Positions 43,285 through 53,005 of a stretch of DNA of 64,000 nucleotides are shown piece by piece. A model generated the notes under the pieces. That model saw only the letters and a list, made by a program, of their open reading frames with translations, was not told the DNA's origin and did not search any database. The position numbers and the translations under genes were made by a program. Each line of letters begins with the position of its first letter. Position 1 is the stretch's first letter. Source of the DNA: Bradyrhizobium sp. B097 (lineage in GTDB: Bacteria; Pseudomonadota; Alphaproteobacteria; Rhizobiales; Xanthobacteraceae). The stretch spans positions 7,560,501-7,624,500 of the forward strand of contig NZ_CP152412.1 of NCBI RefSeq assembly GCF_038957035.1, read 5' to 3'.

Positions 43285-43788
43285 GTTGAGGGGGAAGGCA
43301 ATAGCCTTGAAATCGGCCTGCCGCAAGATGGCTTGTGCGTTGCGGTGGGGATTTTGTCATCCATGCTTACCATGCCGTGCCGGCGATTTCGGCACGGGAG
43401 CGGCCCCGGAACGCCCCCTGCGGGGGCCTCAGCGCGCCGCCCCCGCACGGACCAGCGACGCGGCCGCGCCACGCGCATGATGGCCACCTCCGGATGTCAT
43501 GTCTGCATCGTGCACGGCCCTGCTTTCGCCAAACGGAAATGCAAAACACCTGGCTGTGAAGTCACCCGACGGCCTGCCTCTGCTAACATCGCAGTTCTTC
43601 ACCATGCTGCGCCGGGCAAGGCGCTCGAGACGCGAGAGGAGTGCTTGGAACAAAGCGCAAGCCCGCAGGCACGACAATTTGGCTCACGAATATCTTGGCA
43701 AAAACAAACATCAACGCGGCCGCAGGCCATGGAAGACGTTCCGCCCTGCCCGCACCGGTCAATAGCTTAAGCAGAGCGAGGACAGACC
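43285..43788. other. Intergenic region before the iorA-type gene
   Basis: 500 GC-rich bases with no convincing gene. Overlapping open frames occur on both strands with no ribosome sites or motifs. It should contain the promoter of the oxidoreductase pair. Confidence 0.5.
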
Positions 43789-44241
43789 ATGATCAAACTA
43801 AAAATCAACGGCCAGGAACAGAATTGGGACGGCGACCCGGATCTTTCGCTGCTGTGGTATCTGCGTGACGAAGCCGGCCTTACCGGCACCAAGTTCGGCT
43901 GCGGCCAGGCCCTGTGCGGCGCCTGCACCGTGATCATCGACAAGGAGGCTGTGCGCGCCTGCATCACCTCGGTCTCCGACGTCGCTGGCCGCGAGGTCAC
44001 CACCATCGAGGGGCTGCACCCGACCGGCGACCATCCGGTGCAGAAGGCGTGGCGCCAGGTCAATGTTCCGCAGTGCGGCTATTGTCAGGCCGGCCAGATC
44101 ATGCAGGCCGCGGCGCTGCTGGACCAGAACCCGAAGCCCAACCACGACCAGATTCGCGAAGCCATGTCGGGCAACATCTGCCGCTGCGGCTGCTACCAGC
44201 GGATCGAGAATGCCGTCCATCTCGCATCGACGGGGGTGTGA
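43789..44241 (+). CDS. iorA: 2Fe-2S subunit of a molybdenum hydroxylase (isoquinoline 1-oxidoreductase alpha type)
   Basis: GAGGAC precedes ATG 43789. The 150-residue product has the plant-type ferredoxin motif CGQALCGACTV (about 43-53) and the second cluster CGYCQAGQIMQA...CRCGCYQRIENA, the two 2Fe-2S centres of small xanthine-oxidase-family subunits. It passes electrons from the molybdenum subunit encoded next, with one base between stop and start. The substrate is not readable from the sequence; IorAB-type enzymes hydroxylate N-heterocycles or aldehydes. Confidence 0.92.
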   Translation: MIKLKINGQEQNWDGDPDLSLLWYLRDEAGLTGTKFGCGQALCGACTVIIDKEAVRACITSVSDVAGREVTTIEGLHPTGDHPVQKAWRQVNVPQCGYCQAGQIMQAAALLDQNPKPNHDQIREAMSGNICRCGCYQRIENAVHLASTGV

Positions 44242-44242
44242 C

Positions 44243-46570
44243 ATGAACATCCGCACCAACATACCTACCAATTCTGGCAAGCTTCGCGGCTTCGAGAAGC
44301 ACGTCAAGGTCGAGAATCTTTCGCGCCGCAGCATCCTCAAGGGTCTCGGCATCGCCGGCAGCTTCGTGCTCGCCGCGCCCGTGATGACGCGCCAGGCATT
44401 CGCCTATGAGACCGGCGCGGGCAAGATGCCGCACGGCGTCGTGGTCGATCCACGCGTGTTCGTCGCGATCGCCCCCGACGGCGTCGTCACCATCCTGGCG
44501 CACCGCTCCGAGATGGGCACCGGCGTCCGCACCAGCCTGCCTTTGATCGTCGCCGAGGAAATGGAGGCCGACTGGTCGCGCGTCCACGTCCAGCAGGCGC
44601 ATGGCGACGAGGTCAAGTTCGGCAACCAGGACACCGATGGCTCGCGCAGCACGCGGCACTATCTGATCCCGATGCGCCAGATCGGCGCCTCGGCACGCGC
44701 GATGCTGGAAGCCGCCGCCGCCAAGAAATGGGGCGTGCCGGTCGCCGAGGTGAAAGCGCAGAACCATGAGGTCGTCCACAGCGCGAGCGGACGCAAGATT
44801 GGCTTCGGCGATCTCGCCGCCGATGCCGCCAAGGAGCCGGTGCCTGATATCAAAGGCCTGAAGCTGAAGGATCCGAAGGACTTCCGCTATCTCGGCAAGG
44901 GCCAGGTCTCGATCGTCGACCTGCACGACATCACCACCGGCAAGGCGCATTACGGTGCCGATATCCGCCTGCCCGGCCTGAAATATGCCGTGATCGCGCG
45001 GCCTCCGGTCACCGGCGGCAAGGTCAAGTCGTTCGATGACAGCGCGGCGATGAAGGTACCCGGCGTCGAGAAGGTGATGGAGGTCAAGGGCTGGCCCTGG
45101 CCGTCCAAGTTCCAGCCGCTCGGCGGCGTGGCCGTGATCGCGCGCAACACTGGTGCCGCGATCAAGGGCCGCGACGCGCTGAAGATCGTCTGGGATGACG
45201 GCGCCAACGCCAAGTACGATTCCGTCACCTATCGTTCGTCACTTGAGGAAGCTGCGCGAAAGCCCGGCCTCGTGGTGCGCAAGGAAGGCGACGTCGATGC
45301 GGCCTTGAAAAGCGCCGACAAGGTCATTGTCGGCGAATATTATCTACCGCATCTCGCCCATGTCAGCATGGAGCCGCCGGTCGCGGTTGCCGACGTCAAG
45401 GGCGACAAGGCCCAGATCTGGGCCCCGGTGCAGAGCCCCGGCGGCACCCGCGAGGATGTCGCCAAGACGCTCGGAATCCCCGAGGACAATGTCACCGTCA
45501 ACGTGACGCTGCTCGGCGGCGGCTTCGGCCGCAAGTCGAAATGCGACTTCGCGCTCGAGGCGGCATTGCTGTCGAAGGAGCTCGGCGCGCCGGTCAAGGT
45601 GCAGTGGACCCGTGAGGACGATGTGCATCACGACTTCCTGCACACGGTCTCCGTGGAACGGATCGAGGCCGGTCTCGACAAGAGCGGCAAGGTGATCGCG
45701 TGGCGGCACCGGAGCGTGGCGCCGACCATCGCCTCGACCTTTGCCGCCGGCGCCAATCACGAAGCGCCGTTCGAGCTCGGCATGGGCCTGATCGACAACC
45801 CGTTCGAGATCGCCAATCTGCAGTGCGAGAATCCGGAAGCGGCCGCGTTCACGCGGATCGGCTGGTTCCGCTCGGTGTCCAACATCCCGCGCGCCTTCGC
45901 GGTGCAATCCATGGTCGGGGAAATCGCGCATGCGACGGGCCGCGACCAGAAGGAGATGCTGCTGGAGCTGATCGGGAGCCCGCGGATCGTCAACCTGTCC
46001 TCGGTGAAGGATCCCTGGAACTACGGCGAGCCCTATGACAGCTACCCGATCGACACCGCGCGGCTGCGCAAGGTGGTCGAACTGGTCGCCGAGAAGGGCG
46101 AGTGGGGCCGCACCGTGCCGAAAGGCCATGGTCTTGGCATCGCCGTGCATCGCTCCTTCGTCAGCTACATCGCGACCATCGTCGAGGTCGCTGTCGACGA
46201 CAAGGGCAAACTCACGGTGCCGCGGGTCGACACCGCGATCGATTGCGGCACGTACGTCAACCCGGAGCGGATCGCCTCGCAGATCGAGGGCGCCGCGATC
46301 ATGGGGCTGAGCCTCGCCAAATATGGCGAGATCAGCTTCAAGGACGGCAAGGTGCAGCAGAGCAATTTCGACGATTTCCCGGTGATCCGGATCGACGAGT
46401 CGCCTGCGATCACCAACGTCTACATCGTGCCGCCCACAGCGGACACCCCGCCGAGCGGCGTCGGCGAACCCGGCGTGCCGCCGTTCGCACCGGCGCTGAG
46501 CAACGCGATCTTTGCCGCCACCGGCAAGCGCATCCGCGCGCTTCCGATCGGCAAACAGCTGGAGACGTGA
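44243..46570 (+). CDS. iorB: Molybdopterin-binding subunit (isoquinoline 1-oxidoreductase beta type), Tat-exported
   Basis: Start at ATG 44243, one base after the small-subunit stop; the open frame further upstream belongs to the previous gene's DNA. The 775-residue product begins with a twin-arginine signal ([22 protein letters not shown]), unusual for this family's cytosolic members but normal for IorB-type. Molybdenum-site segments include [22 protein letters not shown] and [28 protein letters not shown] near the C-terminus, where a GE(P/G) glutamate acts as base. The complex is probably folded in the cytosol and exported with its iron-sulfur partner. Confidence 0.92.
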   Translation: MNIRTNIPTNSGKLRGFEKHVKVENLSRRSILKGLGIAGSFVLAAPVMTRQAFAYETGAGKMPHGVVVDPRVFVAIAPDGVVTILAHRSEMGTGVRTSLPLIVAEEMEADWSRVHVQQAHGDEVKFGNQDTDGSRSTRHYLIPMRQIGASARAMLEAAAAKKWGVPVAEVKAQNHEVVHSASGRKIGFGDLAADAAKEPVPDIKGLKLKDPKDFRYLGKGQVSIVDLHDITTGKAHYGADIRLPGLKYAVIARPPVTGGKVKSFDDSAAMKVPGVEKVMEVKGWPWPSKFQPLGGVAVIARNTGAAIKGRDALKIVWDDGANAKYDSVTYRSSLEEAARKPGLVVRKEGDVDAALKSADKVIVGEYYLPHLAHVSMEPPVAVADVKGDKAQIWAPVQSPGGTREDVAKTLGIPEDNVTVNVTLLGGGFGRKSKCDFALEAALLSKELGAPVKVQWTREDDVHHDFLHTVSVERIEAGLDKSGKVIAWRHRSVAPTIASTFAAGANHEAPFELGMGLIDNPFEIANLQCENPEAAAFTRIGWFRSVSNIPRAFAVQSMVGEIAHATGRDQKEMLLELIGSPRIVNLSSVKDPWNYGEPYDSYPIDTARLRKVVELVAEKGEWGRTVPKGHGLGIAVHRSFVSYIATIVEVAVDDKGKLTVPRVDTAIDCGTYVNPERIASQIEGAAIMGLSLAKYGEISFKDGKVQQSNFDDFPVIRIDESPAITNVYIVPPTADTPPSGVGEPGVPPFAPALSNAIFAATGKRIRALPIGKQLET

Positions 46571-46598
46571 AGGCGATCGAGCGCTGAACGAAAGACTG

Positions 46599-46633
46599 GA
46601 CGCCCGCGAGACACATTGTTCGCGGGCGTCTTG
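46599..46633 (+). terminator. Terminator hairpin after the oxidoreductase pair
   Basis: GACGCCCGCGA (46,599-46,609) and TCGCGGGCGTC (46,620-46,630) form a perfect 11-base stem with a 10-base loop, followed by TTGCTT. Confidence 0.75.
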
Positions 46634-46682
46634 CTTAAGCGGCTGGAAAAATTTGAATCATTGCACCGCTCAATCCACAAGC

Positions 46683-46769
46683 CGTCATTGCGAGGAGCGA
46701 GAGCGACGAAGCAATCCATCTCTCCGCATATGCGGGCCGATGGATTGCTTCGCTTCGCTCGCAATGACG
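46683..46769. repeat. Palindromic intergenic repeat
   Basis: CGTCATTGCGAGGAGCGAGAG...GAAGCAATCCATC is repeated inverted as GATGGATTGCTTCG...CTCGCAATGACG, an 87-base near-palindrome. This element is familiar from Bradyrhizobium and relatives as a dispersed REP-like repeat between convergent genes. Confidence 0.75.
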
Positions 46770-46859
46770 TGGACAGACAAACCGGAAGCGGACCGGGAAG
46801 CGGCGGGCTCCCCTCTCGCCGCTTCCCGATCGCATCGCCCCCTATCGGTGGTTCGCGCC

Positions 46860-48590
46860 TTACTTCTTGTTGAGCGCGAACACCCAGATTACGCCGCCTT
46901 GCGGGACGTTGTTCTCGAAGCCCGCGACCTTGCCGGCGAGCGCGTCCTGGATGCGCTGCGCGTCGACGCCCCAGCCCGACTGGACCGCGATGTACTGCGT
47001 GCCATCGACCTCATAGGACATCGGCATCGCCATGATGCCGGAGTTGGTCTTCTGCTCCCACAACAGCTCGCCGGTCTTGGCGTTGAAGATGCGGAAGGCG
47101 CGGTCGTTGGTGCCGCCGGCGAGAACGAGATCGCCCGCCGTCGCGGTCACCGCGCCGAACAGCTGCGACGTCTTGTAGTCGTGCTGCCAGACCTTCTTGC
47201 CGGTCGCCGGATCCCACGCCTGCAACTCACCGAAATGATCGGCATTGGGTGCGGGCGTCAGGCCGATGTCCTCCGGCTTGGTGCCGAGCCAGAGCTGACC
47301 GGGAACCAGCGGCTGCTTCTCGCCGGTGAAGCCGCCGCAGAAGTTTTCGTTGGCGGGAACATAGACGAGTTTGGTGTTCGGGCTATAGGCCGCCGACGGC
47401 CAGTCCTTGCCGCCCCACAGCGACGGGCAGAACTCGACGCGCTTGCCGAGCACGGGCTTGTGGTCGGGATCGAGGATCGGCCGGCCGGTCTCGGCCTCGA
47501 TGCCCTTCCAGACATTGGTCTTCACGAACGGCCAGCCGGCGACATAGTTGATCTTGTCCGGCTTGCGCTCCAGCACCCAGAAGATCGCATCGCGGCCGGG
47601 ATGAACCAGGCTCTTGAACGACCGCCCGTCGCGCTGCATGTCGATGAGCATCGGCGCATCGACCTCGTCCCAGTCCCAGGAATCGTTCTGGTGATACTGG
47701 AAGTGGGTCTTGATCTTGCCGCTGTCGGGATCGAGTGCGATCACCGAGCTGGTGTAGAGATTGTCGCCGGCATGCATCGAGCCGGGCCATGGCGCGGCGT
47801 TGCCGACGCCCCAATAGACCGTCTTGGTGTCCTTGTCGTAGGTGCCGGTCATCCAGGCGGAGCCGCCGCCCGACTTCCAGTCGTCGCCGCTCCAGGTCTC
47901 GTGACCGGGCTCGCCTTCGCCGGGGATGGTAAAGGTGCGCCAGAGCTCCTTGCCGCTGTTTGCGTCGTAGGCGACGACATAGCCGCGCACGCCGAACTCA
48001 CCGCCGGAGCCGCCGACGATCACCTTGCCGTCGACCACCAGCGGCATCAGCGTCAGGTACTGTCCCTTCTTGTAGTCCTGGACCTTGGTGTCCCAGACCA
48101 CCTTGCCGGTCTTGGCATCGAGCGCGACGACGTGATCGTCGGTGGTGGCGAGATAGAGCTTGTCCTCCCACAGGCCGACGCCGCGGCTGGTCGGATGCAG
48201 CTGGAACAGATCGTCGGGAAGCTGCCGCTTGTAGCGCCAGTACTCGTCGCCGGTCTTGGCGTTGAGCGCGATCACCTGCCCCATCGGGGTCGCGACGAAC
48301 ATCACGCCGTTGTTGACGATCGGCGGCGCCTCATGGCCCTCGATGACGCCGGTCGAGAAGGTCCAGGCCGGCTTGAGGTCCTTGACGTTGGATGTGTTGA
48401 TCTGGTCGAGCGGACTGAAACCCTGTCCGTCATAGGTCCGGCGATAGAGCATCCAGTTGCCGGGTTCGGGATTTTCGAGACGCGCAGAGGTGACGGAACT
48501 GTAGTTTTCGATCGGCCCTGCGACGGCGTAGGTCGAAATGAGGCACGTGAATGCGACACAACTCGACAGTAACCACTGCTTGCTTGTCAT
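46860..48590 (-). CDS. PQQ-dependent alcohol dehydrogenase, probably lanthanide type
   Basis: A 576-residue exported quinoprotein: signal peptide ([18 protein letters not shown]), W-docking propeller repeats ([46 protein letters not shown]), [11 protein letters not shown] and VGNAAPWPG near the active site. The catalytic aspartate lies in [12 protein letters not shown] (about residue 302); a second Asp two residues later is the mark of lanthanide-using enzymes (XoxF, PedH), where calcium types have Ala, Ser or Thr. It oxidises primary alcohols in the periplasm. It lies downstream of a Rieske gene (60 bases) and has no cytochrome cL gene beside it. Family firm; metal inferred from one residue. 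Confidence 0.92.
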   Translation of the reverse strand: MTSKQWLLSSCVAFTCLISTYAVAGPIENYSSVTSARLENPEPGNWMLYRRTYDGQGFSPLDQINTSNVKDLKPAWTFSTGVIEGHEAPPIVNNGVMFVATPMGQVIALNAKTGDEYWRYKRQLPDDLFQLHPTSRGVGLWEDKLYLATTDDHVVALDAKTGKVVWDTKVQDYKKGQYLTLMPLVVDGKVIVGGSGGEFGVRGYVVAYDANSGKELWRTFTIPGEGEPGHETWSGDDWKSGGGSAWMTGTYDKDTKTVYWGVGNAAPWPGSMHAGDNLYTSSVIALDPDSGKIKTHFQYHQNDSWDWDEVDAPMLIDMQRDGRSFKSLVHPGRDAIFWVLERKPDKINYVAGWPFVKTNVWKGIEAETGRPILDPDHKPVLGKRVEFCPSLWGGKDWPSAAYSPNTKLVYVPANENFCGGFTGEKQPLVPGQLWLGTKPEDIGLTPAPNADHFGELQAWDPATGKKVWQHDYKTSQLFGAVTATAGDLVLAGGTNDRAFRIFNAKTGELLWEQKTNSGIMAMPMSYEVDGTQYIAVQSGWGVDAQRIQDALAGKVAGFENNVPQGGVIWVFALNKK

Positions 48591-48650
48591 GAGATGCTAC
48601 CTCCCTGTTCTGTTTTGTTTTTTAGGTCATGCAGAAATCCCGATGCGGCC

Positions 48651-49298
48651 TCATCCTCCCTGCTGAGCACCCACCTTCCCGACGAATGGCGCTGCGACCG
48701 TGATCGCGCCGTCGGCAACCGTCAGCGGCAATGCCGCGAGGCGACGTGGCGCCGGCCCGAACACGACCTGCGCATTCTGCCGCGGATCGTATTCGGAGTT
48801 GTGACAGAGGCATTTCAGAACGTTCTTGTCGCCCTGATCTTGCTTCAACCAGGCAGTGATCGGACATCCGGCATGCGTGCAGATGACCGAGTAGCAGACG
48901 ATGCCGTCAGGCGCGCGGGCGCGCGTGGCATCGTCGAGTTCGCTCGGATCGAGCTTGACGAGCACGACCTCGTTGAGCCGCGAGCCCTTGCGGACGACCG
49001 AGGTCTTCGGATCCTGCGGCCAGGCGCGAATGGGCGGTCCGCCGAGCTTCAGATCATCCGACTTGATGACCTGGCCGGCCTTGTCGCCTTCGGCGCGCAC
49101 CAGGACGTCGGCCTTTTGCGGTCGCTCACTGGCACCGGGCTGATCTTCATCGTCGGCGGCTGCGGGCTCGATCGCGACGAGACAGGCGCAGCCCGCAAGC
49201 GCGGTCAGCAGCGCGCGACGCGTCGGGTCGGTGCACGACGCTGCCGCTTCGGATTCACCGCACTGTTCGCTGGAAGCGCTGGGGTTGGACTCCGACAT
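48651..49298 (-). CDS. Exported Rieske 2Fe-2S protein
   Basis: Start at MSESNP (49,298). A Tat-like signal (TRRALLTALAGCACLVAIEPAAA) precedes a Rieske domain with CTHAGCP and CLCHNSEYDP, supplying two Cys and two His ligands, as in the iron-sulfur subunits of cytochrome bc1 complexes. 215 residues. It is the upstream gene of the PQQ dehydrogenase, and could be its electron carrier in place of a c-type cytochrome; that is inference. Confidence 0.88.
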   Translation of the reverse strand: MSESNPSASSEQCGESEAAASCTDPTRRALLTALAGCACLVAIEPAAADDEDQPGASERPQKADVLVRAEGDKAGQVIKSDDLKLGGPPIRAWPQDPKTSVVRKGSRLNEVVLVKLDPSELDDATRARAPDGIVCYSVICTHAGCPITAWLKQDQGDKNVLKCLCHNSEYDPRQNAQVVFGPAPRRLAALPLTVADGAITVAAPFVGKVGAQQGG

Positions 49299-49424
49299 GG
49301 CGCAAGCTGAGCGTGCAACTCGGCCGAAAAGATGGCGGCACACATTCTCGATGCGCGAACGCATGCGCAAAAAATACGCTGCAGCTTTTGGTTGATCGAC
49401 CGCGCCGCTTCGCGATTGCTTCGA

Positions 49425-49760
49425 TCAGGGCTCGTTGACGAAGCTCAGCCTGCCGACAGGTTTCAGTGTCTTTGCATCAAATGTGCGGATCTCTGTTGCA
49501 CCGCCTATATCAAGCGTGAGCACCAGCCGCTCGCCGGCGACGCCGGTTGCGACGATACGGGCGCCCTTCGGCAGCGCAGCAGTGACGTCGGATACGGAAA
49601 CGGGGCTTCCCTCGCTGCGATAAAGGCGGTAGCCGATGGCAATCAACACGACGGCCACGGCCAAGGCCGAGGTCAGGCCCGCGATCAGCATCATGCGCCG
49701 CACCCGCGCGATCAGCGCGGCCTGGTCGGGGGTCGGTTCGGTCACAGCGGTGTCGGTCAT
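49425..49760 (-). CDS. DUF6476-type single-TM membrane protein
   Basis: From MTDTAVTEP (49,760), 111 residues: short cytoplasmic tail, one TM helix (MMLIAGLTSALAVAVVLIAIGY) and a periplasmic domain with LPKGARIVATGVAGERLVLTLDI and TFDAKTLKPVGRLSF. This small conserved protein is usually found beside rluD in alphaproteobacteria. Divergent from rluD, with start codons about 15 bases apart. Confidence 0.75.
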   Translation of the reverse strand: MTDTAVTEPTPDQAALIARVRRMMLIAGLTSALAVAVVLIAIGYRLYRSEGSPVSVSDVTAALPKGARIVATGVAGERLVLTLDIGGATEIRTFDAKTLKPVGRLSFVNEP

Positions 49761-49775
49761 CACAAGGCTCTATCT

Positions 49776-50804
49776 TTGCAACAGGTCGATTTGAATCAGG
49801 TCTCTTCGAATGGCGGTCGGAAGCTGGAGGTCATCGTCGCAGGCGACGAGGGCTCGGCCCGGCTTGACCGCGTGCTCGCACAGCGCACTGCGGAGCTGTC
49901 GCGGTCCCGGCTGAAGGCGCTGATCCTTGCCGGTTCCGTGGCCGTCAGGGACGCCGTCGTGCGCGACCCCGCTTATCATGTCGCCAAGGGCGATACGATC
50001 ATAATCGACGTGCCGGAGGCCGTGCCCGCCGAGCCTCAGGGCGAGGACATCGCGCTCGATATCGTGTTCGAGGACGACGACATCATCGTCATCAACAAGC
50101 CGAGGGGCCTTGTCGTTCATCCCGCGGCCGGCCACGCCACGGGAACGCTGGTCAACGCGCTGATCGCGCATTGCGGCTCGAGCCTGTCGGGCATCGGCGG
50201 GGTCAAGCGGCCGGGCATCGTGCACCGCCTCGACAAGGACACCACGGGACTGATGGTGATTGCCAAGAACGACCAGGCCCATCAGTCGCTGACCGCGCAA
50301 TTCGCCGACCACGGCCGCACCGGTCCGATGGAGCGCGGCTACATGGCATTCGCCTGGGGCGTGCCGAACCGGCCCCACGGCACCATCGACGCGCCGATCG
50401 ACCGCCATCCGCATGCCCGCGAGAAAATGGCGGTGCGCCAGAGCGGCCGCGAGGCGATCACCCATTTCGAGGTGCGAGAGAGCTTTGCCGGCCGCGACGG
50501 CAAGCCGGTCGCCTCGCTCTTGGCCTGCCGGCTCGAGACCGGCCGAACCCACCAGATCCGGGTGCACCTTGCGCATCTCGGCCATCCCCTGATGGGCGAC
50601 AACGTTTACGGCGCCCACTTCAAGACCAAGGCCGGGCAGCTTAGCATGGAAGGTAAGGACGCACTCACCGCGCTCGACCGCCAGGCCCTGCACGCCTATC
50701 TGCTGGCTTTGGAACACCCCCGGACCGGGGAACTTTTGCACTGGGTGTCGGCTTTGCCGGAGGATTTGCTTCTCCTGCAGCGGGCGCTGGCAGCGGCGGT
50801 ATGA
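49776..50804 (+). CDS. rluD: 23S rRNA pseudouridine synthase RluD
   Basis: The product begins with an S4-like domain (GSARLDRVLAQRTAELSRSRLKALILAGSVAVRD) and a catalytic domain with HRLDKDTTGLMVIAKN (active-site Asp), GRTHQIRVHLAHLGHPLMGD and the terminal YLLALEHPRTGE. It makes three pseudouridines in helix 69 of 23S rRNA. The start is uncertain: no ATG is present in frame near the domain, so TTG 49776 or 49791 is likely. Overlapping promoters with the DUF6476 gene and followed by rpoH are typical for this group. Confidence 0.9.
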   Translation: MQQVDLNQVSSNGGRKLEVIVAGDEGSARLDRVLAQRTAELSRSRLKALILAGSVAVRDAVVRDPAYHVAKGDTIIIDVPEAVPAEPQGEDIALDIVFEDDDIIVINKPRGLVVHPAAGHATGTLVNALIAHCGSSLSGIGGVKRPGIVHRLDKDTTGLMVIAKNDQAHQSLTAQFADHGRTGPMERGYMAFAWGVPNRPHGTIDAPIDRHPHAREKMAVRQSGREAITHFEVRESFAGRDGKPVASLLACRLETGRTHQIRVHLAHLGHPLMGDNVYGAHFKTKAGQLSMEGKDALTALDRQALHAYLLALEHPRTGELLHWVSALPEDLLLLQRALAAAV

Positions 50805-51021
50805 CGCACCCCCTTCTGAAAAGCCTTGCCATGACAACAGGTTATAGCTGCCACACGGGGACGTGACGTCAGCAATCCTTCCCTATCACGGACAGTTTGG
50901 TGTATGTTGCACCTGCGTTGAATATCCAACGCGGAACATCGCAGCATGGCCGGCTTTAACCCAGCGGCCACCTGCCGGGCCCGCCGCTATCGGGGGCCTG
51001 AACCACTGGAGGGCGCAAGTA

Positions 51022-51918
51022 ATGGCCCGTACAGCTACGTTGCCGGTCCTCAATGGAGAATCCGGCCTTTCACGTTACCTCGCCGAGATCCGCAAGTTCC
51101 CCATGCTGGAGCCCCAGCAGGAGTACATGCTCGCCAAGCGTTGGCGCGAGCATGACGATCGCGACGCGGCGCATAAGCTTGTCACCAGCCATCTCAGGCT
51201 CGTGGCCAAGATCGCCATGGGCTATCGCGGCTACGGCTTGCCGATCTCCGAGGTCGTCTCGGAAGGCAATGTCGGCCTGATGCAGGCGGTGAAGCGATTC
51301 GAGCCCGAGAAGGGCTTCCGTCTCGCTACCTACGCCATGTGGTGGATCAAGGCGTCAATACAAGAGTACATCCTGCGTTCCTGGTCGCTCGTGAAGATGG
51401 GCACCACCGCGAACCAGAAGAAGCTGTTCTTCAACCTGCGCAAGGCGAAGAGCAAGATCTCTGCTCTGGAAGAGGGTGATCTCCACCCCGACCAGGTCAA
51501 GCTGATTGCCAAGCGCCTCGGCGTGACCGATCAGGACGTGGTCGACATGAATCGCCGCCTCGGCGGTGACGCGTCGCTCAACGCCCCGATCCGCGACGAC
51601 GGCGAAGCCGGCGAATGGCAGGACTGGCTGGTCGACAACTCGCCCAACGCCGAAGCCTTGATGGCCGAGAGCGAAGAGTTCGATCATCGCCGCCAGGCCC
51701 TGAACGGTGCGATCGGCGTGCTCAACCCGCGCGAACGCCGCATCTTCGAGGCGCGGCGTCTGGCCGATGAGCCGATGACGCTGGAAGACCTCGCCGCCGA
51801 GTTCGGCGTGTCGCGCGAGCGCGTGCGGCAGATCGAGGTCCGCGCGTTCGAGAAGGTGCAGTCGGCCGTCAAGGGCACGATCGCCCGGCAGGAAGCAGCA
51901 CTCGAGGCCGCGCACTAA
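51022..51918 (+). CDS. rpoH: RNA polymerase sigma-32 factor
   Basis: ATG 51022 follows GGAGGGCGCAAGTA. The 298-residue product has region 1.2-2 (LSRYLAEIRKFPMLEPQQEYMLAKRW, then LRLVAKIAMGYRGYGLPISEVVSEGNVGLMQAVKRFEPEKGFRLATYAMWWIKASIQEYILRSWS), the RpoH box (QKKLFFNLRKAK) and region 4 (TLEDLAAEFGVSRERVRQIEVRAFEKVQ). The sigma factor directs transcription of heat-shock genes. The leader before the ATG has no ROSE-type thermometer I can see. A strong terminator follows. Confidence 0.95.
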   Translation: MARTATLPVLNGESGLSRYLAEIRKFPMLEPQQEYMLAKRWREHDDRDAAHKLVTSHLRLVAKIAMGYRGYGLPISEVVSEGNVGLMQAVKRFEPEKGFRLATYAMWWIKASIQEYILRSWSLVKMGTTANQKKLFFNLRKAKSKISALEEGDLHPDQVKLIAKRLGVTDQDVVDMNRRLGGDASLNAPIRDDGEAGEWQDWLVDNSPNAEALMAESEEFDHRRQALNGAIGVLNPRERRIFEARRLADEPMTLEDLAAEFGVSRERVRQIEVRAFEKVQSAVKGTIARQEAALEAAH

Positions 51919-51924
51919 TCGCGC

Positions 51925-51991
51925 GGCGGCAAGCCAACAGACACGAAAGCCGGCGGCAACGCCGGCTTTTTTGTTGCCATTGATGGCGCGC
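51925..51991 (+). repeat. rpoH 3' flank, first copy of a direct repeat
   Basis: The segment GGCAAGC.AAC.GACACGA.AGCCGGCGG.AACG...TTTGTTGCCATTGATGGCGCGC occurs here and again at 58,172-58,235 in the same direction with few differences. The two copies bracket 6.2 kb of accessory genes. Confidence 0.8.
51946..51972 (+). terminator. Rho-independent terminator after rpoH
   Basis: AGCCGGCG and CGCCGGCT form a GC stem with a short loop, followed by TTTTTT. A degenerate copy lies at 58,190-58,215. Confidence 0.85.
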
Positions 51992-52119
51992 GATCTGACT
52001 TGGGCGCGCCCGCGAATCGCTCTCAAACGAACAGACTTGTCGCAAGTGTCGCCGCCGAGGTCAGCCTTCCTGCTCGCCGCGGTTCTCGATCTTGCGTAGC
52101 GCTCACTTGGTCGGATGGA

Positions 52120-52350
52120 GTTCCCGCGTTCGGGCTTCCAGTTCAGATTGATCGTGCCGCGTGTGACGTAGCGGCGGTTCTGCGTGTTGCTGCTGGTTTT
52201 GTTCGATGACGCTCAGGACGCCGCCGTTGACAGACTCGATGGAGGACGGGTCGTGGGCTTGTTCGGCCCGATTTTCAAAGGGATCGGATGAGTTCGACAT
52301 GCAGGCGGGGCGAGAGATGCGGAGATCGTCGTTGATGACGACCATCGCAG
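52120..52350 (-). pseudogene. LuxR-gene N-terminal remnant
   Basis: On the minus strand the sequence SSDPFENRAEQAHDPSSIESV repeats the start of the LuxR-type gene at 55,234 (SSDPFENWAEKAHDLPSIEAV), and the DNA is similar for about 90 bases. The rest of that gene is absent here, so this is a stray duplicate. The surrounding 51,990-52,520 has no other gene. Confidence 0.6.
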
Positions 52351-52397
52351 GCTAACCGGCTGTTGCAGCACGGCAACGCCGTGAGGGATTTTGCCAA

Positions 52398-52416
52398 TCC
52401 TCCTTCAAACGGAGGA
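52398..52416 (+). repeat. Hairpin before the first small secreted gene
   Basis: TCCTCCttcaaacGGAGGA followed by AGCG. The same hairpin (TCCTCCagatGGAGGA, AGCG) occurs at 52,920-52,935 before the second secreted gene. Confidence 0.5.
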
Positions 52417-52521
52417 AGCGAGACGCGCCGCGTCTCTGGGATACGAAGTGGGATGAGGTGGATCAGATAGGAAATCCGCGACCTGCTCGACTGAAGCGCA
52501 GCTTCTTGAAAAGGAAAAATC

Positions 52522-52830
52522 ATGACCAGAAAGTACGTTTTGGTTTTCGCTCTGGTGTCATTGTTTGCCCTTCAGATTGATGCGGCCAGTGCATGCAAGG
52601 TAATCGGCCGATCGAGGAGCGGTGAGCCACTTTGCATGACGGTCAATGATGGTGCGGGACGTCCATACAAAGACGCTCGACCTGTTGTCTCCCGTGCAGA
52701 ACAAGCGCGGCGCGACGCTGAAATGAGGAGAGGCGGAACAGTGATGGGAGGCATTCTCGTGTCGCCTTATGTTCCTGGCAGCAGGGCGGATAAGGCGTGG
52801 CAGGCGGAGCGCAAGCGACGGGGATTCTGA
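52522..52830 (+). CDS. Small exported protein
   Basis: AAGGA precedes ATG 52522. The 102-residue product has a signal peptide (YVLVFALVSLFALQIDAASA) and then a Cys pair (CKVIGRSRSGEPLC) and basic C-terminus. No family recognised. It is followed by a second small exported gene whose leader has the same hairpin. Confidence 0.65.
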   Translation: MTRKYVLVFALVSLFALQIDAASACKVIGRSRSGEPLCMTVNDGAGRPYKDARPVVSRAEQARRDAEMRRGGTVMGGILVSPYVPGSRADKAWQAERKRRGF

Positions 52831-53005
52831 CGGTTCGTCGACGGACGCGGTTGCGCTGCACGCCGTTTTGGGGCGAGGCCGACCACCGCATCACCAATGC
52901 TGAAATAAATCTCCGCAGCTCCTCCAGATGGAGGAAGCGGGTTGTGCCGCAGTTATGGAAACGTTGCAGGCGTTGCTTTTCAAATTCCACATTGGAGTAG
53001 CCTAT

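Noticed and set aside
44099..44950. 283-residue minus-strand frame in the molybdenum hydroxylase genes
   Set aside because: Shadow of two well-recognised genes.
46512..48572. 686-residue plus-strand open frame over the PQQ dehydrogenase
   Set aside because: The minus-strand gene has unmistakable quinoprotein motifs over its whole length; the plus frame is a GC-rich shadow.
49770..50837. 355-residue minus-strand open frame over rluD
   Set aside because: Opposite strand of the clearly recognised RluD gene; composition is that of a shadow.
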